Of a DNA stretch of 22,649 bases, positions 16,500 to 22,560 are shown one piece after another. The translations under genes and the position numbers were made by a program. Each line of letters opens with the position of its first letter. Position 1 is the stretch's first letter. This DNA comes from Sphingomonadales bacterium (lineage in GTDB: Bacteria > Pseudomonadota > Alphaproteobacteria > Sphingomonadales > Sphingomonadaceae): positions 1 to 22,649 of the forward strand of contig JAGWVC010000064.1 of assembly GCA_018971065.1 (NCBI GenBank), written 5' to 3'. The notes beneath the pieces are model-generated. The model had not been told where the DNA came from, ran no database searches, and was given only the letters and a program-made list of their open reading frames with translations.

Positions 16500-18812
16500 A
16501 TGTTGAAGAAGCAAAAACGCCGTTCTTCTCCCCGCAGGATTCTGCTGTGGGCAATCGCGCTGTCCGCGATCTGCGGAGCCATTGCGTTCGGCGAGCCGCT
16601 GGAAGATGCATTGCGCGGCGCGCGAAACTGGTCGCATCTGCGACCGGCCGATGGCCGCGTGGTCGTCGTCACGCTAGACGACAGGACGCTGGACCGTATC
16701 GGCCTGACCTATTCGGAAGAATACGACGCCCAGGTGATCGAAAACCTGATGGCGAAAGGCGTAAACCGGGTCTATTTCGACCGCGCGTTCCATGACATTC
16801 ACAACGAGGCCGGTTCGGCGAAGCTGATCGAGACGTTAAAGCGCTTTCCGGGGCGTGTGTTTGTGGGCGCGATCCGGAACTACGATCCCGTGCGCGCGCG
16901 CGAAGTCATGATCGAGCCGGACGCCCGCTATCTGCCTTATGCGAAGATCGCCAGCCTGGTCGGACGTTCGACGCCGTTCGAGCTGTCGGCGGAAACCTAC
17001 TATGCCGACCGCTTCAATACCGGCGTGGCGCCGTCGATTTCGGCAAGCATCGCGGGCAAGACCGGCCCTGCCGGCGAAGCCTATCGACCCGACTGGACGA
17101 TCGACGCTGCGAGCGTTCCGACGCTGAGTTTCAGCGATGTCTTGCGCAAGGACATGCGAGGCCTGGATCTGCGGGGCAAGGATGTCATCGTCGGACCCGA
17201 TTCGCTGCGCATTCCCGATGCTCATCATGTTCTGGCGCAAGGCTGGGTGCCCGGGGTGTTTTTCCATGTCATTGGCGCGCAGACCTTGCGGGAAGGCCAT
17301 CCCACCAAGCCATCGTGGATGCTTCCCTGGAGCGTGGCGCTGTTGCTTAGCGTGCTTGTCATCCGCGCGCGGCGCAAGAGTTCGCCGTGGGGCCTGCACG
17401 CGGGCGCCGCATTGCTGTGCCTTGTCGCGCCGTTCGTGACCGACTACCTGTTCATGACCGTCGATTACGTTCCGGCGATGCTGTTGTACTGGGTCGTGGC
17501 GTTCCGGACGCACAACCATGCGATGCTGCGCCAGGCCAAGCACGAGAACGTCGATTCGCGCCTGCCGAACCTGGCGGCGTTCCGCGAGACCGAGCTGGCG
17601 ACCGGCTGCCCGGTGGCGGCGCTGAACATCAGCAACTACAATGCCATCCTCAACGCCTTCCCGCATATCGATGCCGCCGACATCGTCGAGGCCATCGCCC
17701 GGCCGATCCGCATGACCGCGCTGGGACGGGAAATCTATCACGACGACAACACCCTGTACTGGACCCTGCCGAGCCTGAGCCACGCCGAGCTTCAGGGCCA
17801 TCTCGATGGCTTGCTCAAGCTGATCCGCAGCATTGCCGTGGGCGACGCGGTGATCGACGTCGATTGCGCGCTGGGTATCGACTACGAGTTTACCGAGCCG
17901 GCGGAAAAGCGGGCCACCGCCGCCAAGATCGCCGCCAACGCGGCGGCGGCGCGAGGGGTGGATCGCAGCGTCTACAAGGCCGAGCCGAGCGAGGCGGCGC
18001 GCTGGCGACTGTCGCAGATGTCGGAGCTGGACCAGGCGCTGGCACGTGGTGAACTGTCGATGGTCTATCAGCCGCAGATCGACCTGCACACCGGGCGCTT
18101 CCTGTCCGCCGAGGCGCTGGTGCGCTGGCACCATCCGGTGAAGGGATTCATCTCGCCGGCCGAATTCATCGTCCAGGCCGAGCAGTCGAACCGCATCGGC
18201 GCGGTGACCTGGTATGTGCTGGAAAAGGTGCTGACCGAACTGGCGCCGGTGTTTGCCGGCCAGCCCGATTTCGAGGTGGCGGTGAACCTTTCGGCGCGGC
18301 TGTTGACCGATGACCATCTGGTTTCACGCGTGGCCGAGGCCTTGCAGCGGCATCGCCTGGCGCCGGCGAACCTGAAGATGGAGATCACCGAGACCGCGGC
18401 GCTGCAGGCGGGCGAGGAAGTGGCGACGAACATCGCACGGTTTGCCGAACTGGGCGTCGCCATCTCGATCGACGATTATGGCACCGGCAATGCGACGCTG
18501 GACTACCTGCAGAACCTGACCTTCCACGAGCTGAAGATCGACCGGCAATTCGTGGTCAACGTCACCCGTTCCGAACGCGATCGGGTGCTTGTCGCCTCGA
18601 CCATCAGCCTGGCGCACGCGCTGGGCCACAAGGTGATTGCCGAGGGCATCGAGACCGAAGAGGCGGCGCGCCTGCTCAAGAAACTCGGCTGCGACCGGTT
18701 GCAGGGTTACCACATCGCCCGGCCGATGCCGATCGACCAACTCATGACGATTCTGGAGGAAAATTCGCGGCACAATCGAAAGCAGGGAAAATCCGGACTT
18801 GCATATGGTTAA
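16500..18812 (+). CDS. Membrane CHASE2 - degenerate GGDEF - EAL c-di-GMP phosphodiesterase
   Basis: 770 residues. One N-terminal membrane helix (about 13-31), an extracytoplasmic CHASE2-like sensor (about 50-270, with VVVVTLDDRTLDRIG), then two or three helices (about 273-335). The GGDEF domain that follows is broken: the active loop reads HDDNT (414-418) where GGDEF is expected. The EAL domain (about 505-755) keeps every catalytic residue: Glu538 (EAL), Asn596 (NLS), Glu631 (ITE), Asp658-Asp659, Lys679 (KIDR), Glu715 (AEGIE) and Gln735. The protein should therefore hydrolyse c-di-GMP in response to an envelope signal, not make it. ATG at 16500 is preferred over ATG 16446, which has no ribosome site; GGGCGGA precedes 16500 at 11 bases, so the choice is not firm. 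A CtrA site overlaps its stop codon. Confidence 0.9.
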   Translation: MLKKQKRRSSPRRILLWAIALSAICGAIAFGEPLEDALRGARNWSHLRPADGRVVVVTLDDRTLDRIGLTYSEEYDAQVIENLMAKGVNRVYFDRAFHDIHNEAGSAKLIETLKRFPGRVFVGAIRNYDPVRAREVMIEPDARYLPYAKIASLVGRSTPFELSAETYYADRFNTGVAPSISASIAGKTGPAGEAYRPDWTIDAASVPTLSFSDVLRKDMRGLDLRGKDVIVGPDSLRIPDAHHVLAQGWVPGVFFHVIGAQTLREGHPTKPSWMLPWSVALLLSVLVIRARRKSSPWGLHAGAALLCLVAPFVTDYLFMTVDYVPAMLLYWVVAFRTHNHAMLRQAKHENVDSRLPNLAAFRETELATGCPVAALNISNYNAILNAFPHIDAADIVEAIARPIRMTALGREIYHDDNTLYWTLPSLSHAELQGHLDGLLKLIRSIAVGDAVIDVDCALGIDYEFTEPAEKRATAAKIAANAAAARGVDRSVYKAEPSEAARWRLSQMSELDQALARGELSMVYQPQIDLHTGRFLSAEALVRWHHPVKGFISPAEFIVQAEQSNRIGAVTWYVLEKVLTELAPVFAGQPDFEVAVNLSARLLTDDHLVSRVAEALQRHRLAPANLKMEITETAALQAGEEVATNIARFAELGVAISIDDYGTGNATLDYLQNLTFHELKIDRQFVVNVTRSERDRVLVASTISLAHALGHKVIAEGIETEEAARLLKKLGCDRLQGYHIARPMPIDQLMTILEENSRHNRKQGKSGLAYG

Positions 18813-18824
18813 GAATCGGTTAAC
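18809..18824 (+). promoter_or_regulatory. Consensus CtrA binding site
   Basis: TTAA (18809-18812), seven bases GAATCGG, TTAAC (18820-18824): a perfect match to the alphaproteobacterial CtrA full site. The first half-site contains the TAA stop of the EAL gene. It sits 46 bases before the start codon of the 33-residue gene, the right place to overlap a -35 region for that gene. Confidence 0.65.
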
Positions 18825-18834
18825 GCTCTGATCG

Positions 18835-18854
18835 AACACCACTTCTGCGGTGTT
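18835..18854 (+). other. Leader hairpin in front of the small gene's ribosome site
   Basis: AACACC (18835-18840) and GGTGTT (18849-18854), 6-bp stem, loop ACTTCTGC. It ends two bases before the ribosome site GGAGGAG (18857-18863), so it may protect the 5' end or tune translation of the small protein. Confidence 0.4.
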
Positions 18855-18869
18855 TCGGAGGAGCTTAAC

Positions 18870-18971
18870 ATGGACCGCAAGAATCTTGCTCGTCGTCCCC
18901 AGCCTGCGAAGCGCCCGGCGCAGCGCAATTTCTGGGATAGCTGGAGCACTTTTTTTGGCTGGGGCGCCTGA
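18870..18971 (+). CDS. Small protein of 33 residues, unknown function
   Basis: ATG at 18870, six bases after GGAGGAG (18857-18863), the strongest ribosome site in this part of the window. The protein begins MDRKNLARRPQPAKRPAQRN and ends FWDSWSTFFGWGA. The first 20 residues are basic and proline-rich (Arg/Lys/Pro), the last 13 are aromatic (three Trp, three Phe), a shape that suggests a positively charged tail on a short membrane-surface or protein-docking segment. I do not recognise a family. It is a self-standing unit: CtrA site 46 bases upstream, leader hairpin, terminator 28 bases after the stop. A perfect repeat CCTGAT-tta-ATCAGG (18967-18981) covers the stop codon. A signal peptide is not visible. 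Confidence 0.72.
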   Translation: MDRKNLARRPQPAKRPAQRNFWDSWSTFFGWGA

Positions 18972-18998
18972 TTTAATCAGGTAATTTCAGTCATGAAG

Positions 18999-19025
18999 GC
19001 GGCCTCGCTCACGCGGGGCCGTTTT
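18999..19025 (+). terminator. Intrinsic terminator after the small gene
   Basis: 9-bp stem with one G-U pair: CGGCCTCGC (19000-19008) and GCGGGGCCG (19013-19021), loop TCAC, then TTTT (19022-19025). It ends the transcript of the 33-residue gene and any read-through from the EAL gene. Confidence 0.85.
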
Positions 19026-19263
19026 CGTTTGTGGGGTGGGCTGGTGTCAGGCTGACAGGGCGCGAAGGCGCCGGCGCGCGATTCGCGTCGCGCGCGCCGC
19101 AGGCGAATCCGGTGCGGCCTTGCGGGCGAATCGAGTGCGATCCCATTAACCTTTGGCGATGGACGCCTGGCTGGTTAACTGCGGGGCCGGGAATGCCGGC
19201 GCGATGCGGGGTTCGGGGCTTTCCGGTATCGTCCCGGTTGCAGGGACGGGGCGACGCGGCGGG
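19026..19263. other. Non-coding stretch with palindromes
   Basis: No supportable gene. It holds TGTCA-ggc-TGACA (19045-19057, perfect), a very GC-rich hairpin GGCGCGCGA (19073-19081) against TCGCGCGCGCC (19088-19098), TTAACC (19146-19151) facing GGTTAA (19173-19178), and CGTCCC-N7-GGGACG (19230-19248), which on the minus strand is the first hairpin past the stop of the 68-residue gene, though without a T run. Confidence 0.4.
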
Positions 19264-19470
19264 TTACGGCTGCGATTCGCCGGCGCCGTCCAGTTGATCG
19301 AGTGTGGCGAGAAAATCCGCGACGAAAGTGTTGGCGGGATCGATCCGCAGCAGGCGTTGCGATTTTGCGCGCAGTTCTTCTACGGGGCGGGTCAATTTGG
19401 CCGTCTGAGTGAAATTTTCATGTTCCGACAAAATGAGCAGCAGATCGCCGTAGGGCGTCGTTTCTTTCAT
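19264..19470 (-). CDS. Small hypothetical protein, 68 residues
   Basis: ATG at 19470 with GAGG about eight bases upstream; stop TAA at 19264. It starts MKETTPYGDLLLILSEHENF and continues with TQTAKLTRPVEELRAKSQRLL and DPANTFVADFLATLDQLDG. The protein is acidic to neutral, with no membrane segment or signal peptide, and likely two or three helices. It keeps a sensible residue balance, unlike the Arg/Ala/Pro-rich spurious frames in this DNA. I do not recognise a family. It stands alone, divergent from hup across 505 bases. The frame is open 12 codons further upstream but without a ribosome site. Confidence 0.6.
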   Translation of the reverse strand: MKETTPYGDLLLILSEHENFTQTAKLTRPVEELRAKSQRLLRIDPANTFVADFLATLDQLDGAGESQP

Positions 19471-19975
19471 GCGTGAACCTCGACCGGGTATTCGCGATGT
19501 CACCATTTCCCGCTGGCGACATCACTGTGCCCGGCCCTGATAGGATCAGCGATGATTTATGTAAAGCGGAGGATGGGGAAGTAGCCCTGTTGCCAATCTC
19601 TGTATTTTCATCGTCAATATGGCTGAATTCTGCGGCGGTGCATTATGTCGGAGGATAAAATTTCATCCATAATGGTCCTAGTTTATCCAAAATTCCGGAT
19701 TTCATGCGCGAAGGCGTGATGCGGGACCTTGGTGGCCCGCAAGGATTGTGTGTCTGGCGGACCGCCCCTTCGGCGGCGAGATGCAGGGGTCGGACGGGCC
19801 GTTACCGGGCCTGCCGGGCGATGTTGCCGGCATTTTTTGCACGCGGACGATGCGGCGGGCCTCGGGAAGCCACAAAACTGCGGAAAAATGTGGGTAAACG
19901 GGCGTTTCGGCGATGGACCAGCGTGCTTGTGCGGGCTAGTCCGCATTTCCCGATACCGGAGATCAGGAGAGTTTC
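19471..19975. other. Long intergenic region before hup, AT-richer centre, possible sRNA
   Basis: No convincing protein gene in 505 bases. 19540-19700 is clearly richer in A/T than its surroundings and holds GGATAAA (19653-19659) facing TTTATCC (19682-19688). A 5-bp hairpin GCCGG-N9-CCGGC (19813-19831) followed closely by TTTTTT (19833-19838) looks like a short terminator on the + strand, so a small RNA between about 19690 and 19840 is possible. TGCGG-gctagt-CCGCA (about 19931-19946) lies in the hup leader. The hup promoter should be in 19840-19940; I could not fix its boxes. Confidence 0.35.
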
Positions 19976-20251
19976 ATGAATAACAGCGACCTGGCTGAAA
20001 AGCTGGCTGCAACCCAGGGTCTTACCAAGGCCGATGCCCGCAAGTTCGTTGACGCGGTGTTCGCCGCCGTTGCCGACGCCGCTGCCGCGGGTGAGGAAGT
20101 TTCGCTGAACGGCTTCGGCAAGTTCAAGGTGAAGTCGGCGCCGGCGCGCGAAGGCCGCAACCCGTCGACGGGTGCGACCATCCAGATCGCCGCGTCGAAG
20201 AAGCTGGGCTTCTCGGCCGCCAAGGCGGTCAAGGATCGCCTGAACGGCTGA
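19976..20251 (+). CDS. hup: HU family DNA-binding protein
   Basis: 91 residues, the normal HU length. MNNSDLAEKLAATQGLTKADA is the helical dimer core, GEEVSLNGFGKFKVKSAPAR the beta saddle, and GRNPSTGATIQI the DNA-binding arm with the conserved RNPxTG and its intercalating Pro. The end KKLGFSAAKAVKDRLNG is typical. It bends and compacts DNA and acts in the nucleoid. Start supported by AGGAGAG five bases upstream of ATG. It could be called HU-beta-like; with only one copy in view the alpha/beta split is not meaningful. It is followed by three consecutive hairpins, the second of which is a clear terminator. Confidence 0.95.
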   Translation: MNNSDLAEKLAATQGLTKADARKFVDAVFAAVADAAAAGEEVSLNGFGKFKVKSAPAREGRNPSTGATIQIAASKKLGFSAAKAVKDRLNG

Positions 20252-20259
20252 TCCCGATC

Positions 20260-20288
20260 CGGGGCCTCGCTACCAGGGTGAGGCCCCG
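20260..20288 (+). terminator. First hairpin after hup
   Basis: CGGGGCCTC (20260-20268) pairs perfectly with GAGGCCCCG (20280-20288), extended inward by a G-U and a C-G pair; loop TACCAGG. It begins eight bases past the hup stop. Only TT follows, so it is more likely a 3' end stabiliser or a partial terminator. Confidence 0.6.
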
Positions 20289-20313
20289 TTCGATCTCGTA
20301 TCTGTCGATGATG

Positions 20314-20344
20314 ACCCGCTGCCGGTTTACGGTAGCGGGTTTTT
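20314..20344 (+). terminator. Second hairpin after hup, intrinsic terminator
   Basis: 11-bp stem with one G-U pair: ACCCGCTGCCG (20314-20324) and CGGTAGCGGGT (20330-20340), loop GTTTA, followed directly by TTTT for a five-T run (20340-20344). The best intrinsic terminator for hup. Confidence 0.85.
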
Positions 20345-20390
20345 CGCATGAGGCCGGAGGCGCAATGACGCGCGCCTCCGGCCTCATGCG
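20345..20390. repeat. Perfect 19-bp inverted repeat between hup and P450
   Basis: CGCATGAGGCCGGAGGCGC (20345-20363) and its exact reverse complement (20372-20390), loop AATGACGC. It starts at the last T of the hup terminator and ends at the stop codon of the P450 gene, so it lies between two convergent genes. Probably the 3' end hairpin of the P450 mRNA; there is no T run on that strand. Confidence 0.85.
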
Positions 20391-21671
20391 TTACCAGACC
20401 AGCGGCACCGATGCCGGGCCGACAACGCCGCCGGGCTTGTACGTGATCTGCGCGCCGGGCTTGAGGCTGAACTTGGGGATGCGCTTCAGCCATTCCTGTA
20501 GCGCGACTTTGAGTTCGAGCCGGGCGAGGTGGCCACCCATGCACGAATGCACGCCCACAGTGAACGCCAGGATGGTCTTGCGCGGGCGATCGAAATCGAC
20601 CTCCAGCGGGTTGGGGAACACCTCGGGATCGAAGTTGGCGGCGGGCAGGCAGCAGAACACGCGATCGCCCTGCTTCATCTGCACGCCGCGCAGTTCGATG
20701 TCGCGGGCGACGACGCGGCCCGAGAACGTGACCGAATAGCGGCGCAGCAGTTCCTCGACCACGGCGTCGATGTCGTCGGGACGGTCGATGATTTCCTGCA
20801 CGCGATCGGGGTTGCGGGCCAGCCAGACCCAGATGTTGTTGAGCGTGGCGTAGACCGTGTCGAGCCCGCCGATCCACAGGAAGCAGACGAAGCCGAACAC
20901 TTCCTTCTCGGAAAGCTTGCGGCCATCGACCTCGGCGTTGGCGATCAGGCTGACGACGCCGCCGTCCGGGTTGGCCTGCTTTTCGGCGATGGCGCCCTTC
21001 AGGTAGGCGATGGCCTTGGTGAACGCGGCACCGATCTCGGCCTGGTCGGTCGAGTGGATCATGGTGTCGCACCAGCCGACGAACGTGCCCATCATGTCCT
21101 GCGGCAGGCCCATGATGTCGAGGAACACCGCCACCGGCAGCGGGCGGCCGAAGGCGGTGGTGAACTCGCACTCACCCTTGTCGATCATCGCCTCGATCAG
21201 GCCGATCGCCCGCTCGCGGATCTTGCCTTCCAGCGTCTTGATCCCGGCCGGGCAGAACAGCGGATCGACGATGTTGCGATACTTGCGGTGGTGCGGCGGG
21301 TCGATCTCGGGCGGGATGAAAAAGAAATAGTCGTCATCGGGGCGCGGAAACGGCGCGATGTCGAGGTTGCGGAAGTCGTTGGCGTTGCGCAGGACCTTGA
21401 GGCAATCCTCATGCTTGATGAGCGTCCACGAATTGCCATAGTCCGACGGGCTGTAGAACAGCGGCGGGAAGTTCCGGTGCATGGCCGCCATGTAGTCGTG
21501 CGGTTCGGCCAGGAATTCGGCGCTGGTGATGATGCCCGATTCCATCACCAGTTCGGCGGGCACGTGGCTGCGCACGTTCTGGCGGCCGCAGAAGCGCGGC
21601 AGGTGCGGGTTCTGCGGGTTGGTCGGGTCCTGGATGAAGTCCTGGACGGCGGTGACGGTCATGTCGTTCAT
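20391..21671 (-). CDS. Cytochrome P450, class I, P450cam-like
   Basis: 426 residues. Heme-binding motif FTVGVHSCMGGHLAR with Cys377 as the iron ligand; I-helix GGLDT (268-272), the variant known from P450cam (CYP101) and its relatives rather than the common AGxET; K-helix EELLRR (306-311); FFFIPPEIDPPHHRKYRNIV at 116-135, as in the same group. It inserts one oxygen atom from O2 into a small hydrophobic substrate (terpenoid or aromatic by family), with electrons from a [2Fe-2S] ferredoxin. Such a ferredoxin gene lies ten bases upstream in the same operon. No ferredoxin reductase is present in the window. Start ATG at 21671 has GAGGG seven bases upstream; a longer frame overlaps the ferredoxin gene. 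Substrate unknown. Confidence 0.95.
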   Translation of the reverse strand: MNDMTVTAVQDFIQDPTNPQNPHLPRFCGRQNVRSHVPAELVMESGIITSAEFLAEPHDYMAAMHRNFPPLFYSPSDYGNSWTLIKHEDCLKVLRNANDFRNLDIAPFPRPDDDYFFFIPPEIDPPHHRKYRNIVDPLFCPAGIKTLEGKIRERAIGLIEAMIDKGECEFTTAFGRPLPVAVFLDIMGLPQDMMGTFVGWCDTMIHSTDQAEIGAAFTKAIAYLKGAIAEKQANPDGGVVSLIANAEVDGRKLSEKEVFGFVCFLWIGGLDTVYATLNNIWVWLARNPDRVQEIIDRPDDIDAVVEELLRRYSVTFSGRVVARDIELRGVQMKQGDRVFCCLPAANFDPEVFPNPLEVDFDRPRKTILAFTVGVHSCMGGHLARLELKVALQEWLKRIPKFSLKPGAQITYKPGGVVGPASVPLVW

Positions 21672-21681
21672 GGCGACGCCC

Positions 21682-22008
21682 TCAGTACTGCGATTCGGGA
21701 AGGTGGACGACAAGGCCGTCGAGCGCGTCGGTCATGATGATCTGGCACGACAGGCGGCTGGCCGGGGTGACTTCGCAGGCTGCCGCTTCGAGCAGCTCGG
21801 CCTCTGCCGCGCCGTCGGGGCCGCCGACTTTCGCGGTCCAGGCGCTGTCCACATAGACATGGCAGGTGGCGCATGACGGCGCCCCGCCGCATTCGCCGGC
21901 GATGCCGTCCACGCCGTTGTACAGGGCGCCGCGCATGACGTTTTCGCCGACGGGGACATCGACGGTGGCCGTGGCGCCATCGTGGGCAATGTAGGTGACC
22001 TTGGGCAT
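21682..22008 (-). CDS. [2Fe-2S] ferredoxin, adrenodoxin/putidaredoxin type
   Basis: 108 residues starting MPKVTYIAHDGATATVDVPV. The cluster ligands are Cys40, Cys46 and Cys49 (C-x5-C-x2-C in GECGGAPSCATCH) and Cys88 (RLSCQ). The spacing and the tail GLVVHLPESQY are those of the vertebrate-type ferredoxins that feed class I P450s, such as putidaredoxin. It carries single electrons from an NADH-dependent reductase to the P450 next door. ATG at 22008 has GGGAG upstream; the P450 start follows its stop after ten bases, so the two are one operon. A promoter with an embedded inverted repeat lies 49-78 bases upstream of this start. Confidence 0.95.
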   Translation of the reverse strand: MPKVTYIAHDGATATVDVPVGENVMRGALYNGVDGIAGECGGAPSCATCHVYVDSAWTAKVGGPDGAAEAELLEAAACEVTPASRLSCQIIMTDALDGLVVHLPESQY

Positions 22009-22056
22009 GGAATTCTCCCGGGGATTCGAATGGACTTTACGGGGGGGCTTTGATCC

Positions 22057-22086
22057 AGCATATTCAGGATATGTTGAATATGTCAA
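22057..22086 (-). promoter_or_regulatory. Promoter of the ferredoxin-P450 operon with embedded operator
   Basis: Minus strand: TTGACA (22086-22081, perfect -35), 18 bases, TATGCT (22062-22057, 4/6 for -10). A perfect inverted repeat CATATTCA-N8-TGAATATG (22059-22082) fills the spacer and touches both boxes, so a bound regulator would block RNA polymerase. On the + strand its right arm contains the likely ATG of the adjacent regulator gene, which suggests the regulator also controls itself. Confidence 0.6.
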
Positions 22087-22544
22087 TCGACACGCCGCCG
22101 GTTGCGCCGACGGAATCGCAACAGCGCTTCATCGACGACTTTGCCCAGTTGCTGGTGGCCTGGGGAATGCCGCTGACATCGGGGCGACTCTATGCCTGGC
22201 TGCTGCTGTCGCCCGGGCCGGTGACGCTGGACGGGTTTGCCGAGGGGCTGGGGATCAGCAAGTCGAACGCCAGCATGGCCGCGCGCGATCTCGAAACCAA
22301 CGGCATGGCGCGCCGGCTGACCGAGCGTGGCAGCAAGCGCATCCGTTATGAGGCCACGCGCGAGCCGGGCAACGCGCTGCTGCGCAATTCGAACACGCTG
22401 GGGCGGCTGGCGGCGCTGATCGAAGGGCGTGTCGCCGACGTTGCCGAGGGTGAGAACCGCGTGCGCCTGCTGGCGCTGGCGGAATTCCACCTGGCGCTGA
22501 AGGCGGCGATGGACGGGGTGATCGCCCGGTTCGGCGGGAGCTAG
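22080..22544 (+). CDS. MarR/GbsR-type winged helix transcriptional regulator
   Basis: 154 residues from the ATG at 22080. Winged-helix DNA-binding region: RLYAWLLLSPGPVTLDGFAEGLGISKSNASMAARDLETNGMARRL, with recognition helix ISKSNASMAARDLE and wing residues RGSKRIRYEA; then a helical dimerisation part (about 100-154). The pattern PGPVTLDxxAxxLGISKSN is the GbsR/MarR-like group. It is divergent from the ferredoxin-P450 operon and most likely controls it through the inverted repeat between them, perhaps released by the P450 substrate. Start is not certain: ATG 22071 and TTG 22050 are in frame; 22080 is preferred because AGGAT lies ten bases before it. An IS-like end begins just after its stop. 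Confidence 0.85.
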   Translation: MSIDTPPVAPTESQQRFIDDFAQLLVAWGMPLTSGRLYAWLLLSPGPVTLDGFAEGLGISKSNASMAARDLETNGMARRLTERGSKRIRYEATREPGNALLRNSNTLGRLAALIEGRVADVAEGENRVRLLALAEFHLALKAAMDGVIARFGGS

Positions 22545-22560
22545 GATGCATACCCATAAA

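Noticed and set aside
19073..19098. Very GC-rich hairpin as a terminator
   Set aside because: No T run on either strand; probably a chance structure in GC-rich DNA.
19146..19178. TTAACC and GGTTAA as a CtrA site
   Set aside because: The half-sites face each other 21 bases apart, not as TTAA-N7-TTAA, and no gene start lies downstream.
19704..19979. 91-codon frame on the + strand before hup
   Set aside because: No ribosome site, Arg/Gly/Pro/Cys-rich composition, and it runs over the hup ribosome site and start.
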